From IMG/VR virus record IMGVR_UViG_3300036884_000014, positions 1 through 41,728 of that record: DNA of 41,728 nt. One strand, given 5' to 3'. Source of the DNA: a virus. The translations under genes and the position numbers were made by a program. This document shows positions 1 through 8,071 of this stretch, one piece after another (the stretch's first letter is position 1; each line of letters starts with the position of its first letter). The notes beneath the pieces were generated by a model, which saw nothing but the letters and a program-made list of their open reading frames with translations, searched no databases and was not told where the DNA came from.

Positions 1-429
1 ACATCAACTGGCGCATATGCTACGGGTACTGCTGTAATACCGTTTGACGATACAATTCCACAAGTAACCGAAGGCGATCAATATATGTCGGCTGCGATCA
101 CTCCAACGTCTGCTTGTAATTTATTGCGATTATCGTCACGAGCATGTTTGACACAAACTTCTACGGGGGCTCTAATTCAGGCGGCTATTTTCACAAGTTT
201 AAGCGCAAATGCTATATCTGTACAATCAAGTTTGTGTCAAACTGCACATGAGTTCGCAACTCCAATATTAAACGCCACAATATATCCTGGAACTCTATCA
301 ACCATAACATGTTCATTTAGAGCAGGACGCGAGACGGCATATCCCTGTTATTTTAATGGAGACGGAGGGGCCAGAATCTACGGTGGTGCTATGAATTCAA
401 ATTTAATAATTGAGGAGGTAATGGCATAA
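1..429 (+). CDS. Tail fibre-type protein, C-terminal part (5' end outside window)
   Basis: The frame is open from base 1 and ends with TAA at 427-429, so only the last 142 codons are visible. An internal ATG at 85 is not a credible start because the conserved block lies partly before it: the residues read ...AVIPFDDTIPQVTEGDQYM followed by AAITPTSACNLL. This block (IPFDDT.P...EGD......ITPTS..N.L) and the ending (F-N-G-x-G-G-A-R-I-Y-G-G with a C-terminal I-x-E) are typical of the C-terminal beta-rich domain of phage tail fibres and other tail tips. The gene is the last structural gene before the lysis cassette and overlaps the next start by one base. Role in receptor contact or trimerisation is inferred. 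Confidence 0.75.
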   Translation, partial: TSTGAYATGTAVIPFDDTIPQVTEGDQYMSAAITPTSACNLLRLSSRACLTQTSTGALIQAAIFTSLSANAISVQSSLCQTAHEFATPILNATIYPGTLSTITCSFRAGRETAYPCYFNGDGGARIYGGAMNSNLIIEEVMA

Positions 430-812
430 TGTGGAAATACGAACAAAAAACTGGAAAACTTTTTGATCCTGCCGGGAAACTGGTGGCTACTGGATACGCC
501 GGGGGCAACTGTGGGAAAAATCCAGAGGGTAAAAACAACCCGTTGATGCAGGCAATCAAATCAATTGGGCCTATTGTTTGTGGTGTGTACAGATTTGGTA
601 ATCCTGTGTTGCAATCTCATCTTGGCCCGTTTGCAATTCCGTTATTCGCAGATAGAACGAATAAAATGTTTGGTCGTGGTGATTTCTATTGCCACGGTGA
701 TACCACACCGTCAGGTAATGCAAGTCAGGGTTGCATCATCGTACCTCGCGTCATTCGTGAAATGATGTGGAAATCTTTGGATCATGACCTAGAAGTTGTC
801 TCAGGAGAATAA
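429..812 (+). CDS. Tlde1/L,D-transpeptidase-like peptidoglycan enzyme, probable lysis enzyme
   Basis: A 127-residue protein opening MWKYEQKTGKLFDPAG with a GKNNP motif near residues 34-38, then H89-G-D and S-Q-G-C102, the paired His and Cys motif of L,D-transpeptidase (YkuD/Tlde1, DUF2778) enzymes. In that family Cys is the nucleophile and acts on peptidoglycan stem peptides. No signal peptide is visible, so export would need a holin or another route. It lies directly upstream of a spanin pair, and no lysozyme, amidase or transglycosylase is seen elsewhere in the window, which makes it the best endolysin candidate. Start ATG follows AGGAGG at 413-418 and shares its A with the previous stop. 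Fold call is firm; lytic role is inferred from position. Confidence 0.8.
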   Translation: MWKYEQKTGKLFDPAGKLVATGYAGGNCGKNPEGKNNPLMQAIKSIGPIVCGVYRFGNPVLQSHLGPFAIPLFADRTNKMFGRGDFYCHGDTTPSGNASQGCIIVPRVIREMMWKSLDHDLEVVSGE

Positions 813-813
813 T

Positions 814-1185
814 ATGCCACTCTATGCAAAATTTTTACTTGTACTGGTTCTAATCTTAGTTGGTATTGGAATCGGTTTCAGAATTGAACAACCCAAGATT
901 GAAAAATTGAATGAACAACTAGGACAAGTCACTGCCGCATATAAAACCCTCGCTGCAACAGCACAAGAGCAAAATTCAGCAATTCAGGCATTGAACGTTG
1001 CCGCTGATAAACGTGAGTCGGTTGCAAAAGTGGCTGTTGAACAAGCCAAAAAAAATGCGGTAGTTGACTATCAACATGCCCAGCAAATTTTGATCGAACA
1101 AATTCCAGTCGTGGAAAATGTTTGTACTGCCGCGAGTCAGGCATTTAGTAATGAACTCAATCTTGAACGAGGGTTTACAAAATGA
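814..1185 (+). CDS. i-spanin (Rz-like inner-membrane spanin subunit)
   Basis: A 123-residue protein with a single N-terminal hydrophobic helix (about residues 5-21) followed by a long, mostly helical periplasmic region rich in Gln, Ala, Glu and Lys, as in Rz-type i-spanins. These form a complex with an outer-membrane lipoprotein and disrupt the outer membrane in the last step of lysis. ATG at 814 is preferred over the TTG at 796 because AGGAG at 803-807 is spaced for 814. The stop overlaps the next start (ATGA at 1182-1185), the usual embedded or overlapping arrangement of spanin pairs. The call rests on topology, size and context, because spanins diverge quickly. Confidence 0.8.
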   Translation: MPLYAKFLLVLVLILVGIGIGFRIEQPKIEKLNEQLGQVTAAYKTLAATAQEQNSAIQALNVAADKRESVAKVAVEQAKKNAVVDYQHAQQILIEQIPVVENVCTAASQAFSNELNLERGFTK

Positions 1186-1454
1186 AAAACTTTTTAATCA
1201 TCTTGTTTTTGACAGGTTGTACTACTGCGTTGCCACCTGTAGTCAGAGTTGAAATTCCAGTGTCAGTTCCATGCGTAATCGCACAGATTGACAAACCATC
1301 TTTTGCGGTAGATGCGCTTCCGGTTGATCCCCCTGCCGGGATGAAACGAAGTGATTTTGTGTGGTTGCAAATGAATGCACTGAGAGCAGACCGAATCCAA
1401 AGACAAGCCTACGAAAAAATATTGGAAGCCGCAATTCAGGCTTGCCAGAAATAA
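1182..1454 (+). CDS. o-spanin (Rz1-like outer-membrane lipoprotein)
   Basis: A 90-residue protein with a short hydrophobic leader ending in the lipobox L-T-G-C13, so the mature lipoprotein should start at Cys13. Proline-rich stretches follow (LPPVVRVEIPVSVP, LPVDPPAG), as in Rz1-type subunits, then a charged helical C-terminus. It overlaps the i-spanin gene by four bases and lies just downstream of the putative lysis enzyme, completing a Gram-negative lysis cassette. Confidence 0.8.
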   Translation: MKNFLIILFLTGCTTALPPVVRVEIPVSVPCVIAQIDKPSFAVDALPVDPPAGMKRSDFVWLQMNALRADRIQRQAYEKILEAAIQACQK

Positions 1455-1466
1455 GGAGAAACAAAC

Positions 1467-3332
1467 ATGGGAGCCTCAAGGATTGTAGAATTTGATTTAT
1501 GGCGTGGTGGTTATGGTGGTTCAGTCGTTAATATTTATTTGGCTGGAACAATAACCTTGGCCTCCGTATATTTTGACGAAGCTATGACATTGCCTGCCAC
1601 AAATCCGCAAACGTTAGCCACGTTGACCATCGGTGATATAGTCTACGGAAAATTTTCTCAATCGCTTTATATCAATGTTCCGTATTATCTCGATATAGTG
1701 TCGCAAGATCAAACCGGGGTTATACGTCCTCCACTGACTACTTTAAATGGCGCGGATGCAAGTCTTGCTACAGTCGTTCCGACTGGTGGAGCAACGGCTT
1801 ATACCGAAGCCGACTTGCATGGTAGATTGATTTATGCGATTGATACTACTGCCCTTGGTGTTAGTGCTGCAACAAACAGTGCTACGATCACGACTGCAAT
1901 GGGCCGTGCGGCTGCTGCTGGTGGTGGTCGTGTTATTCTTCCCTCTAATACTGCAATTGTTTTTAACCAACTCACTATTCCAGATGGTGTAATTCTTACT
2001 GGATCAGGACGAAGTGGTTCTCCGACAATTCTGCAAAGTCAGATTGCGGATAAAGCCATTACATTAGGCACTGGTTCAGGTTTGGAAAATTTAGTTGTCG
2101 ATGGTGTCAACAATGTGGCAAATAGTATCGGCGTATATTCCAAATCTAAAAATCAAACCTTCATGAAAGACGTGTTGATTAAACGTTTTGCCACAGGAAT
2201 GTTACAAATCGGTGGACGTTACGCAAACTGGAAGGATTTATATTTTGATTCGTGCGTTACAGGTGCGGATTTGCGCGGAAGTTTGGATACAGCCAATGGC
2301 GATCAGTGGAGAGATAATAGTTGGACAGGTGGACAAGTTTCAACCTGTACCACTGCCGGAATTGCGTTGACCTACGTGGATAAAGTCGTTGAGTCGAACG
2401 AATTTAAAAAGATCGGGTTCCTGAATAATACTGGAACCGGAATTGCGATCACGGGCGCACGTTATACGAAGATGCCGGGTTGTTATTTTTCTGGTAACAC
2501 TACTAATCTTTCATTGATTGATAACGCCTTGACAACTGTGACGGACAATACGGTTGTTGGATTCTCTTTGAGTGATGGCTCTCTTTCGACAGGTGCAGTA
2601 ACGTTTAACGGTACATGCCAAGACGTTGTACTGGATCACGTTGATATTCAAACTGTCGCGTTTACCATGACAAATATGGTTGATAACGTTCTGTTCCGTA
2701 ACTGCCGAGAAAATTCAGGTGTAACATTTTCTGGTCAAGGCACACGCATTACAAGAGCGTTCGAGGAACTTGGTGATGCCCCCGGTTCAACCGTTACAAC
2801 TTCAAATGCAACTCCGTTGGCAGCATGGCAAATTACTTTGCAACCGGGCCAAGTGGTAGACTTGGAAGCCAAAGTGATCGGAGTGCAACGAAACGGTGTT
2901 GATTATGGTTGTTATCACGTTGCTCGTTTTTGTAGACGGCCCGGTTCACAATTACTGTACAAAGCGCAGTCGGTAAACTTCACGGTAGGTGCATTATTGA
3001 CAGGTGGAACAAGTGGGGCGGTGGCGCGAATTGTTGCAGATACAGACGCGGGTGCAACTGGAACACTGGTCGTAAAAGACATTATCGGGATTTTCTTGGA
3101 CAATGAACACTTGTCCGATTCGTCTGGTGGTTCTGCTACGTGTAACGGTACACTAATTCCGCAAAATGCCGCATTACTTGGTTCGTTGACGAATGTGGAA
3201 GCTGTTGTCGAAACAGACGCTACATGGGATGCCGCCTTTGCTGTGAATACGGGAAACATTGAGTTACAGGTAACAGGTGCGGCGGGTAAAACAATTGATT
3301 GGACGGTGAATGTAGTCGCAACGGTACACTAA
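1467..3332 (+). CDS. Tailspike with right-handed beta-helix
   Basis: A 621-residue protein with an N-terminal head of about 110 residues that probably docks to the tail, then a pectate-lyase-like entry segment (about 112-160; a helix with ATITTAMGRAAAAGGGRVILP), then about 270 residues rich in G, N, V, I and short repeats (ITLGTGSGLENLVVDG, IGVYSKSKNQ, NNTGTGIAITGA) characteristic of a parallel beta-helix. The final 170 residues form a separate beta-rich domain with TGGTSGAVARIVADTD-type segments. Such proteins bind and often depolymerise surface polysaccharide; no catalytic residues can be assigned by eye. AAGGAG precedes the ATG. The next gene begins 1 base after the stop. Confidence 0.75.
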   Translation: MGASRIVEFDLWRGGYGGSVVNIYLAGTITLASVYFDEAMTLPATNPQTLATLTIGDIVYGKFSQSLYINVPYYLDIVSQDQTGVIRPPLTTLNGADASLATVVPTGGATAYTEADLHGRLIYAIDTTALGVSAATNSATITTAMGRAAAAGGGRVILPSNTAIVFNQLTIPDGVILTGSGRSGSPTILQSQIADKAITLGTGSGLENLVVDGVNNVANSIGVYSKSKNQTFMKDVLIKRFATGMLQIGGRYANWKDLYFDSCVTGADLRGSLDTANGDQWRDNSWTGGQVSTCTTAGIALTYVDKVVESNEFKKIGFLNNTGTGIAITGARYTKMPGCYFSGNTTNLSLIDNALTTVTDNTVVGFSLSDGSLSTGAVTFNGTCQDVVLDHVDIQTVAFTMTNMVDNVLFRNCRENSGVTFSGQGTRITRAFEELGDAPGSTVTTSNATPLAAWQITLQPGQVVDLEAKVIGVQRNGVDYGCYHVARFCRRPGSQLLYKAQSVNFTVGALLTGGTSGAVARIVADTDAGATGTLVVKDIIGIFLDNEHLSDSSGGSATCNGTLIPQNAALLGSLTNVEAVVETDATWDAAFAVNTGNIELQVTGAAGKTIDWTVNVVATVH

Positions 3333-3333
3333 C

Positions 3334-4737
3334 ATGACAACCAAAGAAATTAAATTGTCGGATAAGTTATTTCTCAATGTCAAAGAAAGTTGTTTGACAA
3401 ATGGAAGTGCTGCGTTAGAAAATGCTTACCAAAACGAATTAGGTGGCATTAGTCGATTTCCGGGTTTAACTACTTTCGCCACTCTAGCTGGAAAAGAACC
3501 GACATATTTGCATGAGTGGCACGGCGACTTGATTGCCGTGAGTAGTTCTCGTACATGGCGGGTAGACAAGGATGGTAATACGTATGAGGCGACAGGAATT
3601 CAAATATCTGGTGGTAAACGAGTCATTTTTGATCGTACTCCAAATGAACTGATGATGGCGGCAGGAGGCCCGATAGTGCGTCTTGCGGCAGCACAAACTG
3701 AACTATTAAGTCCTGATGCGCCCGAATCAACTCATGTGGCGTATATCGGTGGATATGCGGTTGCAATTGAAACCAATACAGGTTTGTTTTATACAAGTCA
3801 GGGATCGGGTGATTATCAAGCGTGGAATGCACTTGATGTGTTTGCTGCGGATTCACGGCCCGACTTTATCAATTCCATGATAATCACGCCGTACAATGAA
3901 ATTATGTTGGCTGGTATTGACTCCATTGAACAATGGGAAAAATTACCGTTCGTATCGACTCCGCAATTTCAACGTAGGTGGGCTATCGGAGAAGGTACAC
4001 TGTCGCCATATACATTGACGTTTGCTGATAATGGTCTGTGGAGTTTGAATAAAAATCGGGAATTTGTTCGTTCGTCAGGTCAAGTTTCAAAACCTGTCAC
4101 TGATGATATAGGCAGAGTAATTGAACCACTGAACGATGAAGCTGACGCATGGGCTACACCAATTCTGATCGGTGGACAAAAATTTGTATTGTTGCAATTT
4201 CCGTATGCTACCAATGTCTATGGAACTCCCGGTGTAACTTTGCTCTTTGATTATCGACAAGGTAAATGGTTTTCGCTTTACGGATGGGATGCGGATTTAT
4301 GTACTAGAAAACGTTGGCCCGGATGGAGTCACTATCAAATTTGGGGTAGACATTTTGTTGGTGGCGATGGCGAAATCTACGAACTAAAAAACGATGTATA
4401 CAGTAACGAAGGTCTAGTTCAAAAAGTATTCTGGCGGTCTGGAAATCTTGATTACGGTAACGTCAGGATGGACAACATTTCACTGCGGTTGAAACGTGGG
4501 TTAGCTAATTCAAATGCGACACGTTCTAAAATGTCGATTCGAGTTGCCTTCGATGGCAAACCTTGGACAAAATGGTGTAGACAAGATTTAGGTCGTTACG
4601 GGGAAAATGCCAGTTGGATTGATTTCGGAGAAATGGGAAGTGGCGATACATTTCAGATTGAAGTTGATATGACGGATGCTACCGAATTTGAATTGATAAA
4701 AATGAAAGTTGATTTAACGCCCCTTAATGAAAGTTGA
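3334..4737 (+). CDS. P22 gp10-like packaged-DNA stabilisation / tail hub protein
   Basis: A 467-residue protein resembling the phage stabilisation protein family of P22 gp10. It has GGISRFPGLTTFA near residues 37-49, repeated beta-propeller-like blades (HEWHGDLIAVSSSRTWRV; FDRTPNELMMAAGGPIV at about 99-115; GGYAVAIETNTGLFYTS), and a tail with WVDFG-type strands. In P22 the protein closes the portal vertex after packaging and carries the tail needle and spikes. It sits right behind the tailspike, which fits a hub that the spikes attach to. The last three residues are altered by a 25-bp tandem duplication (4701-4750): without it the protein would end ...LTPLGG instead of ...LTPLNES. No clear Shine-Dalgarno site; translation is probably coupled to the upstream gene. 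Confidence 0.7.
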   Translation: MTTKEIKLSDKLFLNVKESCLTNGSAALENAYQNELGGISRFPGLTTFATLAGKEPTYLHEWHGDLIAVSSSRTWRVDKDGNTYEATGIQISGGKRVIFDRTPNELMMAAGGPIVRLAAAQTELLSPDAPESTHVAYIGGYAVAIETNTGLFYTSQGSGDYQAWNALDVFAADSRPDFINSMIITPYNEIMLAGIDSIEQWEKLPFVSTPQFQRRWAIGEGTLSPYTLTFADNGLWSLNKNREFVRSSGQVSKPVTDDIGRVIEPLNDEADAWATPILIGGQKFVLLQFPYATNVYGTPGVTLLFDYRQGKWFSLYGWDADLCTRKRWPGWSHYQIWGRHFVGGDGEIYELKNDVYSNEGLVQKVFWRSGNLDYGNVRMDNISLRLKRGLANSNATRSKMSIRVAFDGKPWTKWCRQDLGRYGENASWIDFGEMGSGDTFQIEVDMTDATEFELIKMKVDLTPLNES

Positions 4738-4750
4738 TTTAACACCCCTT
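4701..4750. repeat. 25-bp tandem duplication at a gene end
   Basis: Copies 4701-4725 and 4726-4750 are adjacent and differ at a single base (g to a near the 3' end of the unit). The unit begins AATGAAAGTTGATTTAAC. Because 25 is not a multiple of three, the second copy shifts the frame and supplies the TGA at 4735-4737 that ends the gp10-like gene. The ribosome binding site of the next gene (GGAGGT) starts directly after copy two. Confidence 0.9.
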
Positions 4751-4761
4751 GGAGGTTAATT

Positions 4762-5517
4762 ATGGCTGGTCAAACACCACTTAGACCGCCGAGAACAACA
4801 GGCGATCCACTTACGGACTATGCTTCACTGATCGAATATTTGTGGTCATTTTATCGCGCAGTTGTAGCTACCTATGCCACTAAAGATGCGTTAACACTTG
4901 CTGCTGGCGGTTTATCAAACGGTCTTGGCACACTTGGTTCGTCACTGGATGCCAATAATGCAACTTTGCAACAGACGGTCACACTCTTAAATACAGTGGA
5001 AACTGTTGTCGCCGGACTTACCGCATCATATAGAACTATTTTGGAAATCAGTGGAAGTCATACGGCAGCGCAGGTAGCTGGTACATATCTGGCTTCAACG
5101 GTTGTTCCATTACTTGGAAACGGGGGAAGTACCGTTTATCCGTTAGCGGTGATAACGATTGCCGCTGCTGATTATCCCGTTGTGGGAACTATCGTACCCA
5201 AGTTCAGAATTCGTGCAACCGTATCCACAAATGACACCGCCCCGGCAAGTAATTTTACGTTCGGATTATATCCTTTAACACGGCCTGCTAGTGCGGGTGG
5301 TGCGGCGGCATGTATATATACGGTTGGTGCAGTAATAGTTGGTAGTAACGGCGCAACCTTTTCCGCGCCTGCGGCAAAAAGTACACTAGATGCAGTGGGC
5401 GCAGACTTCGATATTCCGGCAGACGGGGATTATGTAATTGGTGTTGTGACCACCGGAACTATTGCTGCCCTAGCGCACGTTCACGTAAACGCCCAATTAC
5501 AAATGAGAAATCAATAA
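4762..5517 (+). CDS. Fibre-like virion protein with N-terminal helical region
   Basis: A 251-residue protein. The start (TPLRPPRTTGDPLTDYASL) is the kind of short, proline-rich N-terminus seen on podovirus tail accessory fibres. Residues about 25-95 are helical with heptad-like spacing (LGSSLDANNATLQQTVTLLNTVETV), suggesting a trimeric stalk, and the remainder is beta-rich and rich in T, A and V. GGAGGT precedes the ATG. It closes the first structural block. The exact role is not recognisable; a fibre or spike accessory protein is inferred from composition and place. Confidence 0.5.
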   Translation: MAGQTPLRPPRTTGDPLTDYASLIEYLWSFYRAVVATYATKDALTLAAGGLSNGLGTLGSSLDANNATLQQTVTLLNTVETVVAGLTASYRTILEISGSHTAAQVAGTYLASTVVPLLGNGGSTVYPLAVITIAAADYPVVGTIVPKFRIRATVSTNDTAPASNFTFGLYPLTRPASAGGAAACIYTVGAVIVGSNGATFSAPAAKSTLDAVGADFDIPADGDYVIGVVTTGTIAALAHVHVNAQLQMRNQ

Positions 5518-5527
5518 TATTTTTAGG

Positions 5528-5557
5528 TTGACAAACAGACGCAAAGTGTGGTATAAT
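5528..5557 (+). promoter_or_regulatory. Sigma70-type promoter before virion-protein operon
   Basis: TTGACA (5528-5533), 18-base spacer ending in TGTGG, TATAAT (5552-5557). Both hexamers match consensus and there is an extended -10 TGn. It lies in the 59-base gap before the gene at 5577, whose binding site AGGGGG follows. Confidence 0.85.
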
Positions 5558-5576
5558 TAGAAAACAGGGGGTTATT

Positions 5577-6740
5577 ATGGGATATGAAGATACAGGACAG
5601 GGGTTACGCCCCGGAGTCGGAACAATTAAAAGTGACATGGGATTGCCTAATAATCTTGGTACGTCATATTCTGGAACCTCATACGGCTATCGTGCGTCTG
5701 GTGGTCAGTCTGCCAATGATACGGTTGCCACTGCACCGCCATCTACTGTAGACACTGGTTTACCATCTGCGACAGGATCAAACGCACTGCAACAATATAC
5801 CGCACCCGAAGTTCAGAAATCTCCCGGTCTACTTGCTCAGTTGGGCGGAACGGCAGCAATGCAAGTCGGAAGTCAGGCGGTTGGAAATAAATTTACTGAT
5901 ATGTTTTCGTCTACTCCATCTGCCGCTACTATTGGGTCTGGATCATTTGCGTTAAAAAATCCCGGCGACACTTCAACCTATACTTTAAATCCCTCCTTTG
6001 CCAGTGATGTTGCCCTATCAAACCCGTATTCTTTACTAGGCGGTGCGGCAAGTGGAAGTGGTGTTGCTACAGGCGCGAGTCTCAGTGGTTTAACTCCCGG
6101 CAGTTCACTGTCAGGTTTAACACCCGGCAGTTCACTTTCAAGTTTGTCATACAACGGCCTTGGTGCTGCGCCATCGGAAGTAGGTGCAGGTTCAAGTTTG
6201 ACAAGTGCTGGAACAGAATTACCTGATTTTACCAGTGGTCTTGAAGCGGCTGGAACCGGATTGGCGGTTGGTTATGTGTCCAAGGCTCTTGGCGCAAACT
6301 CACATATTTCTGGCGCAATGGGTGGTGCTGCTGCTGGTTTTGCAGTTGGTGGCCCTATCGGTGCAGGCATTGGTGCAGTCGTTGGTGGTTCAGTTATATG
6401 CACAGAACTTGTCCGTCAAAATGACGCTTTTGAACTGGATTTGCGAATTGAAATGGAATACGTTTTAACGTTGTCTGATGCCACTGTGCGAGGCTATCGT
6501 TTCTGGGCTGTACCTTTAGTCAAGATCATGCGGAAAAACGCAGCAGTGTACCGATTCGTGCGTCCTATAGCCAAACGATTCATGTCTGAGAGTGCCGCGA
6601 GAGTCGGAAAAGGCAAACAAACATTACTTGGACGGATTTTGATGCCGATTGGTTTATCCGTATGCTGGATGATCGGACAACTGGTCGGGGAAACCGAATT
6701 TTATTCACTGTATGAAAAAGGAGAACTGCAATGCCGCTAA
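5577..6740 (+). CDS. Gly/Ser-rich virion protein with glycine-zipper segment
   Basis: A 387-residue protein in three parts. Residues 1-210 are low-complexity (G, S, T, A, P) with the internal repeat LSGLTPGSS twice in tandem. Residues about 225-272 form a glycine-zipper-like hydrophobic stretch (GGAAAGFAVGGPIGAGIGA) able to insert in membranes. The C-terminal 115 residues form a compact domain with CTELVRQ, a G-Y-x-F-W-A-x-P motif and basic helices; I recall similar domains at the ends of podovirus internal virion or tail proteins. Ejection with the DNA is an inference. First gene after a strong promoter; overlaps the next gene by 10 bases. Confidence 0.55.
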   Translation: MGYEDTGQGLRPGVGTIKSDMGLPNNLGTSYSGTSYGYRASGGQSANDTVATAPPSTVDTGLPSATGSNALQQYTAPEVQKSPGLLAQLGGTAAMQVGSQAVGNKFTDMFSSTPSAATIGSGSFALKNPGDTSTYTLNPSFASDVALSNPYSLLGGAASGSGVATGASLSGLTPGSSLSGLTPGSSLSSLSYNGLGAAPSEVGAGSSLTSAGTELPDFTSGLEAAGTGLAVGYVSKALGANSHISGAMGGAAAGFAVGGPIGAGIGAVVGGSVICTELVRQNDAFELDLRIEMEYVLTLSDATVRGYRFWAVPLVKIMRKNAAVYRFVRPIAKRFMSESAARVGKGKQTLLGRILMPIGLSVCWMIGQLVGETEFYSLYEKGELQCR

Positions 6741-7201
6741 CCGGACAACCTAGTCCTACAATGGGCCAATCACAACCACCCCAACAACAAGGTGGTCAAG
6801 ACGTAGCTACAACGATTCGTACAACTGCATTACAGGTATTATCTCCCCCTGAGATTCAAATTTTGGAACAAGCCATTACGCCGCAGTTTATACAGATTAT
6901 GGCAAAACTGTACGGCGATCAGGCTGTGATTTTACTTGGCCCTCTAGCAAGTCTGTCTCAACAACAAGGCGGTCAATCATTTACTCCACCCGGTCAAGGA
7001 AGTCCACTCAGTCAATTTTCAACACAAGGTTCACCGGATCAAAGTTATCAACCCCCGCAAATGATGGGTAATTTGGGAATGGGTTCTGGCGGTGGCATGT
7101 CTAATCAAGGCGTTTGTCCGGGGTGTAATGATCCGAACTGTCCTGACTGTCAATCAATACAAAAATCTCCGACCTCGGTTCAATTTGGTCGGCAGGGATA
7201 A
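6731..7201 (+). CDS. Gln/Pro-rich small virion protein with Cys cluster
   Basis: A 156-residue protein: Gln/Pro-rich head, a helical middle (about 25-75, ALQVLSPPEIQILEQAITPQ), a Gly/Gln/Pro/Ser linker and the cysteine cluster CPGCNDPNCPDC near the C-terminus, which could bind zinc. AAGGAG lies before the ATG. Its position between other virion-type genes suggests a structural or ejected protein; no known family recognised. Confidence 0.5.
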   Translation: MPLTGQPSPTMGQSQPPQQQGGQDVATTIRTTALQVLSPPEIQILEQAITPQFIQIMAKLYGDQAVILLGPLASLSQQQGGQSFTPPGQGSPLSQFSTQGSPDQSYQPPQMMGNLGMGSGGGMSNQGVCPGCNDPNCPDCQSIQKSPTSVQFGRQG

Positions 7202-7213
7202 TAGGGGGAAGTG

Positions 7214-7894
7214 ATGGCATGGTACGACTTTTTAAATAATGTCGATTGGTCAAATGTCGCCACTAAGACTATTCCGGCTGCGGTTGGAAGTTATCTTATG
7301 GGAAATGCAAATGAACAGGCCGCGAATACTGTTGCCAATGCCAGCAATCAGGCATCACAACTTCAACTGGCTCAAGCGCAACGTAATCAGGCATTACTGC
7401 AACCTACGATTCAAGCGAGTGCGCCTGCAACCGATTATCTGAAAACAGTAATGGGAACTGAACCAAGTGTATTGACTCCGCAACAACAACAATACGTTGC
7501 CGATACTCGAAGAACTACCGGACAGCAACTTCAATCAAATCTTGGCGGAAGGTCTGCTTCGGCAGTAGCAACGGATGCCGCAAATCGTGTTCAGGCAAAT
7601 ACGGTTGCTCAGAATCAACAACGTTCCGATCAGGCCGCGCAAACACTTCAAGGAGTAAATACAAACGCCTTGAATAGTTCTGTCGGAATAGGAACAAATG
7701 CTACAAATAATGTAGCCAACAATACGATTAACACCGGAAATACAATCGGACAGGCCGGACTTGCAACGGCTGACGCACAGGCACAATCGCTTGGCTCTGC
7801 CATGTCTCCGAGTTTTCTTGACGTATTAAATAGTTTCAATGCAAATGATCGTAAAAACGCAGGTTATCAGGGCGGTTACAAGACAGGATTATAA
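7214..7894 (+). CDS. Ala/Asn/Gln-rich helical virion protein
   Basis: A 226-residue protein made largely of Ala, Gln, Asn and Thr, probably extended helices. The start WYDFLNNVDWSNVATKTIPAAVGSYLMGN contains an amphipathic or membrane-seeking segment. The ATG at 7214 is chosen over the in-frame GTG at 7211 because AGGGGG at 7203-7208 is better spaced. It has the composition of podovirus ejection (core) proteins and lies in that operon, but sequence alone does not name it. Confidence 0.55.
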   Translation: MAWYDFLNNVDWSNVATKTIPAAVGSYLMGNANEQAANTVANASNQASQLQLAQAQRNQALLQPTIQASAPATDYLKTVMGTEPSVLTPQQQQYVADTRRTTGQQLQSNLGGRSASAVATDAANRVQANTVAQNQQRSDQAAQTLQGVNTNALNSSVGIGTNATNNVANNTINTGNTIGQAGLATADAQAQSLGSAMSPSFLDVLNSFNANDRKNAGYQGGYKTGL

Positions 7895-7897
7895 ATT

Positions 7898-8071
7898 ATG
7901 AATACTTATGATGAAACTGCTCTGCTTCATTTTGCCACTGAACTGATTCGATACACGATTGAACACGAAATTAAAAATCCTGAACCGATCACTGTGACCG
8001 TAGATTATACCAAAAATTATATCGTGACGATCAAAAAGGTTAATGACAACTCTAAGCAAACGAAAGATTGA
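7898..8071 (+). CDS. Small hypothetical protein (57 residues)
   Basis: ATG at 7898 lies 4 bases after the previous stop and reads MNTYDETALLHFATELIR, then a charged beta-type half (ITVTVDYTKNYIVTIKKV). No Shine-Dalgarno site is evident, so it would depend on coupling to the upstream gene. It fills the gap between two virion genes and its end overlaps the 8043 start by 29 bases. No family recognised. Confidence 0.55.
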   Translation: MNTYDETALLHFATELIRYTIEHEIKNPEPITVTVDYTKNYIVTIKKVNDNSKQTKD

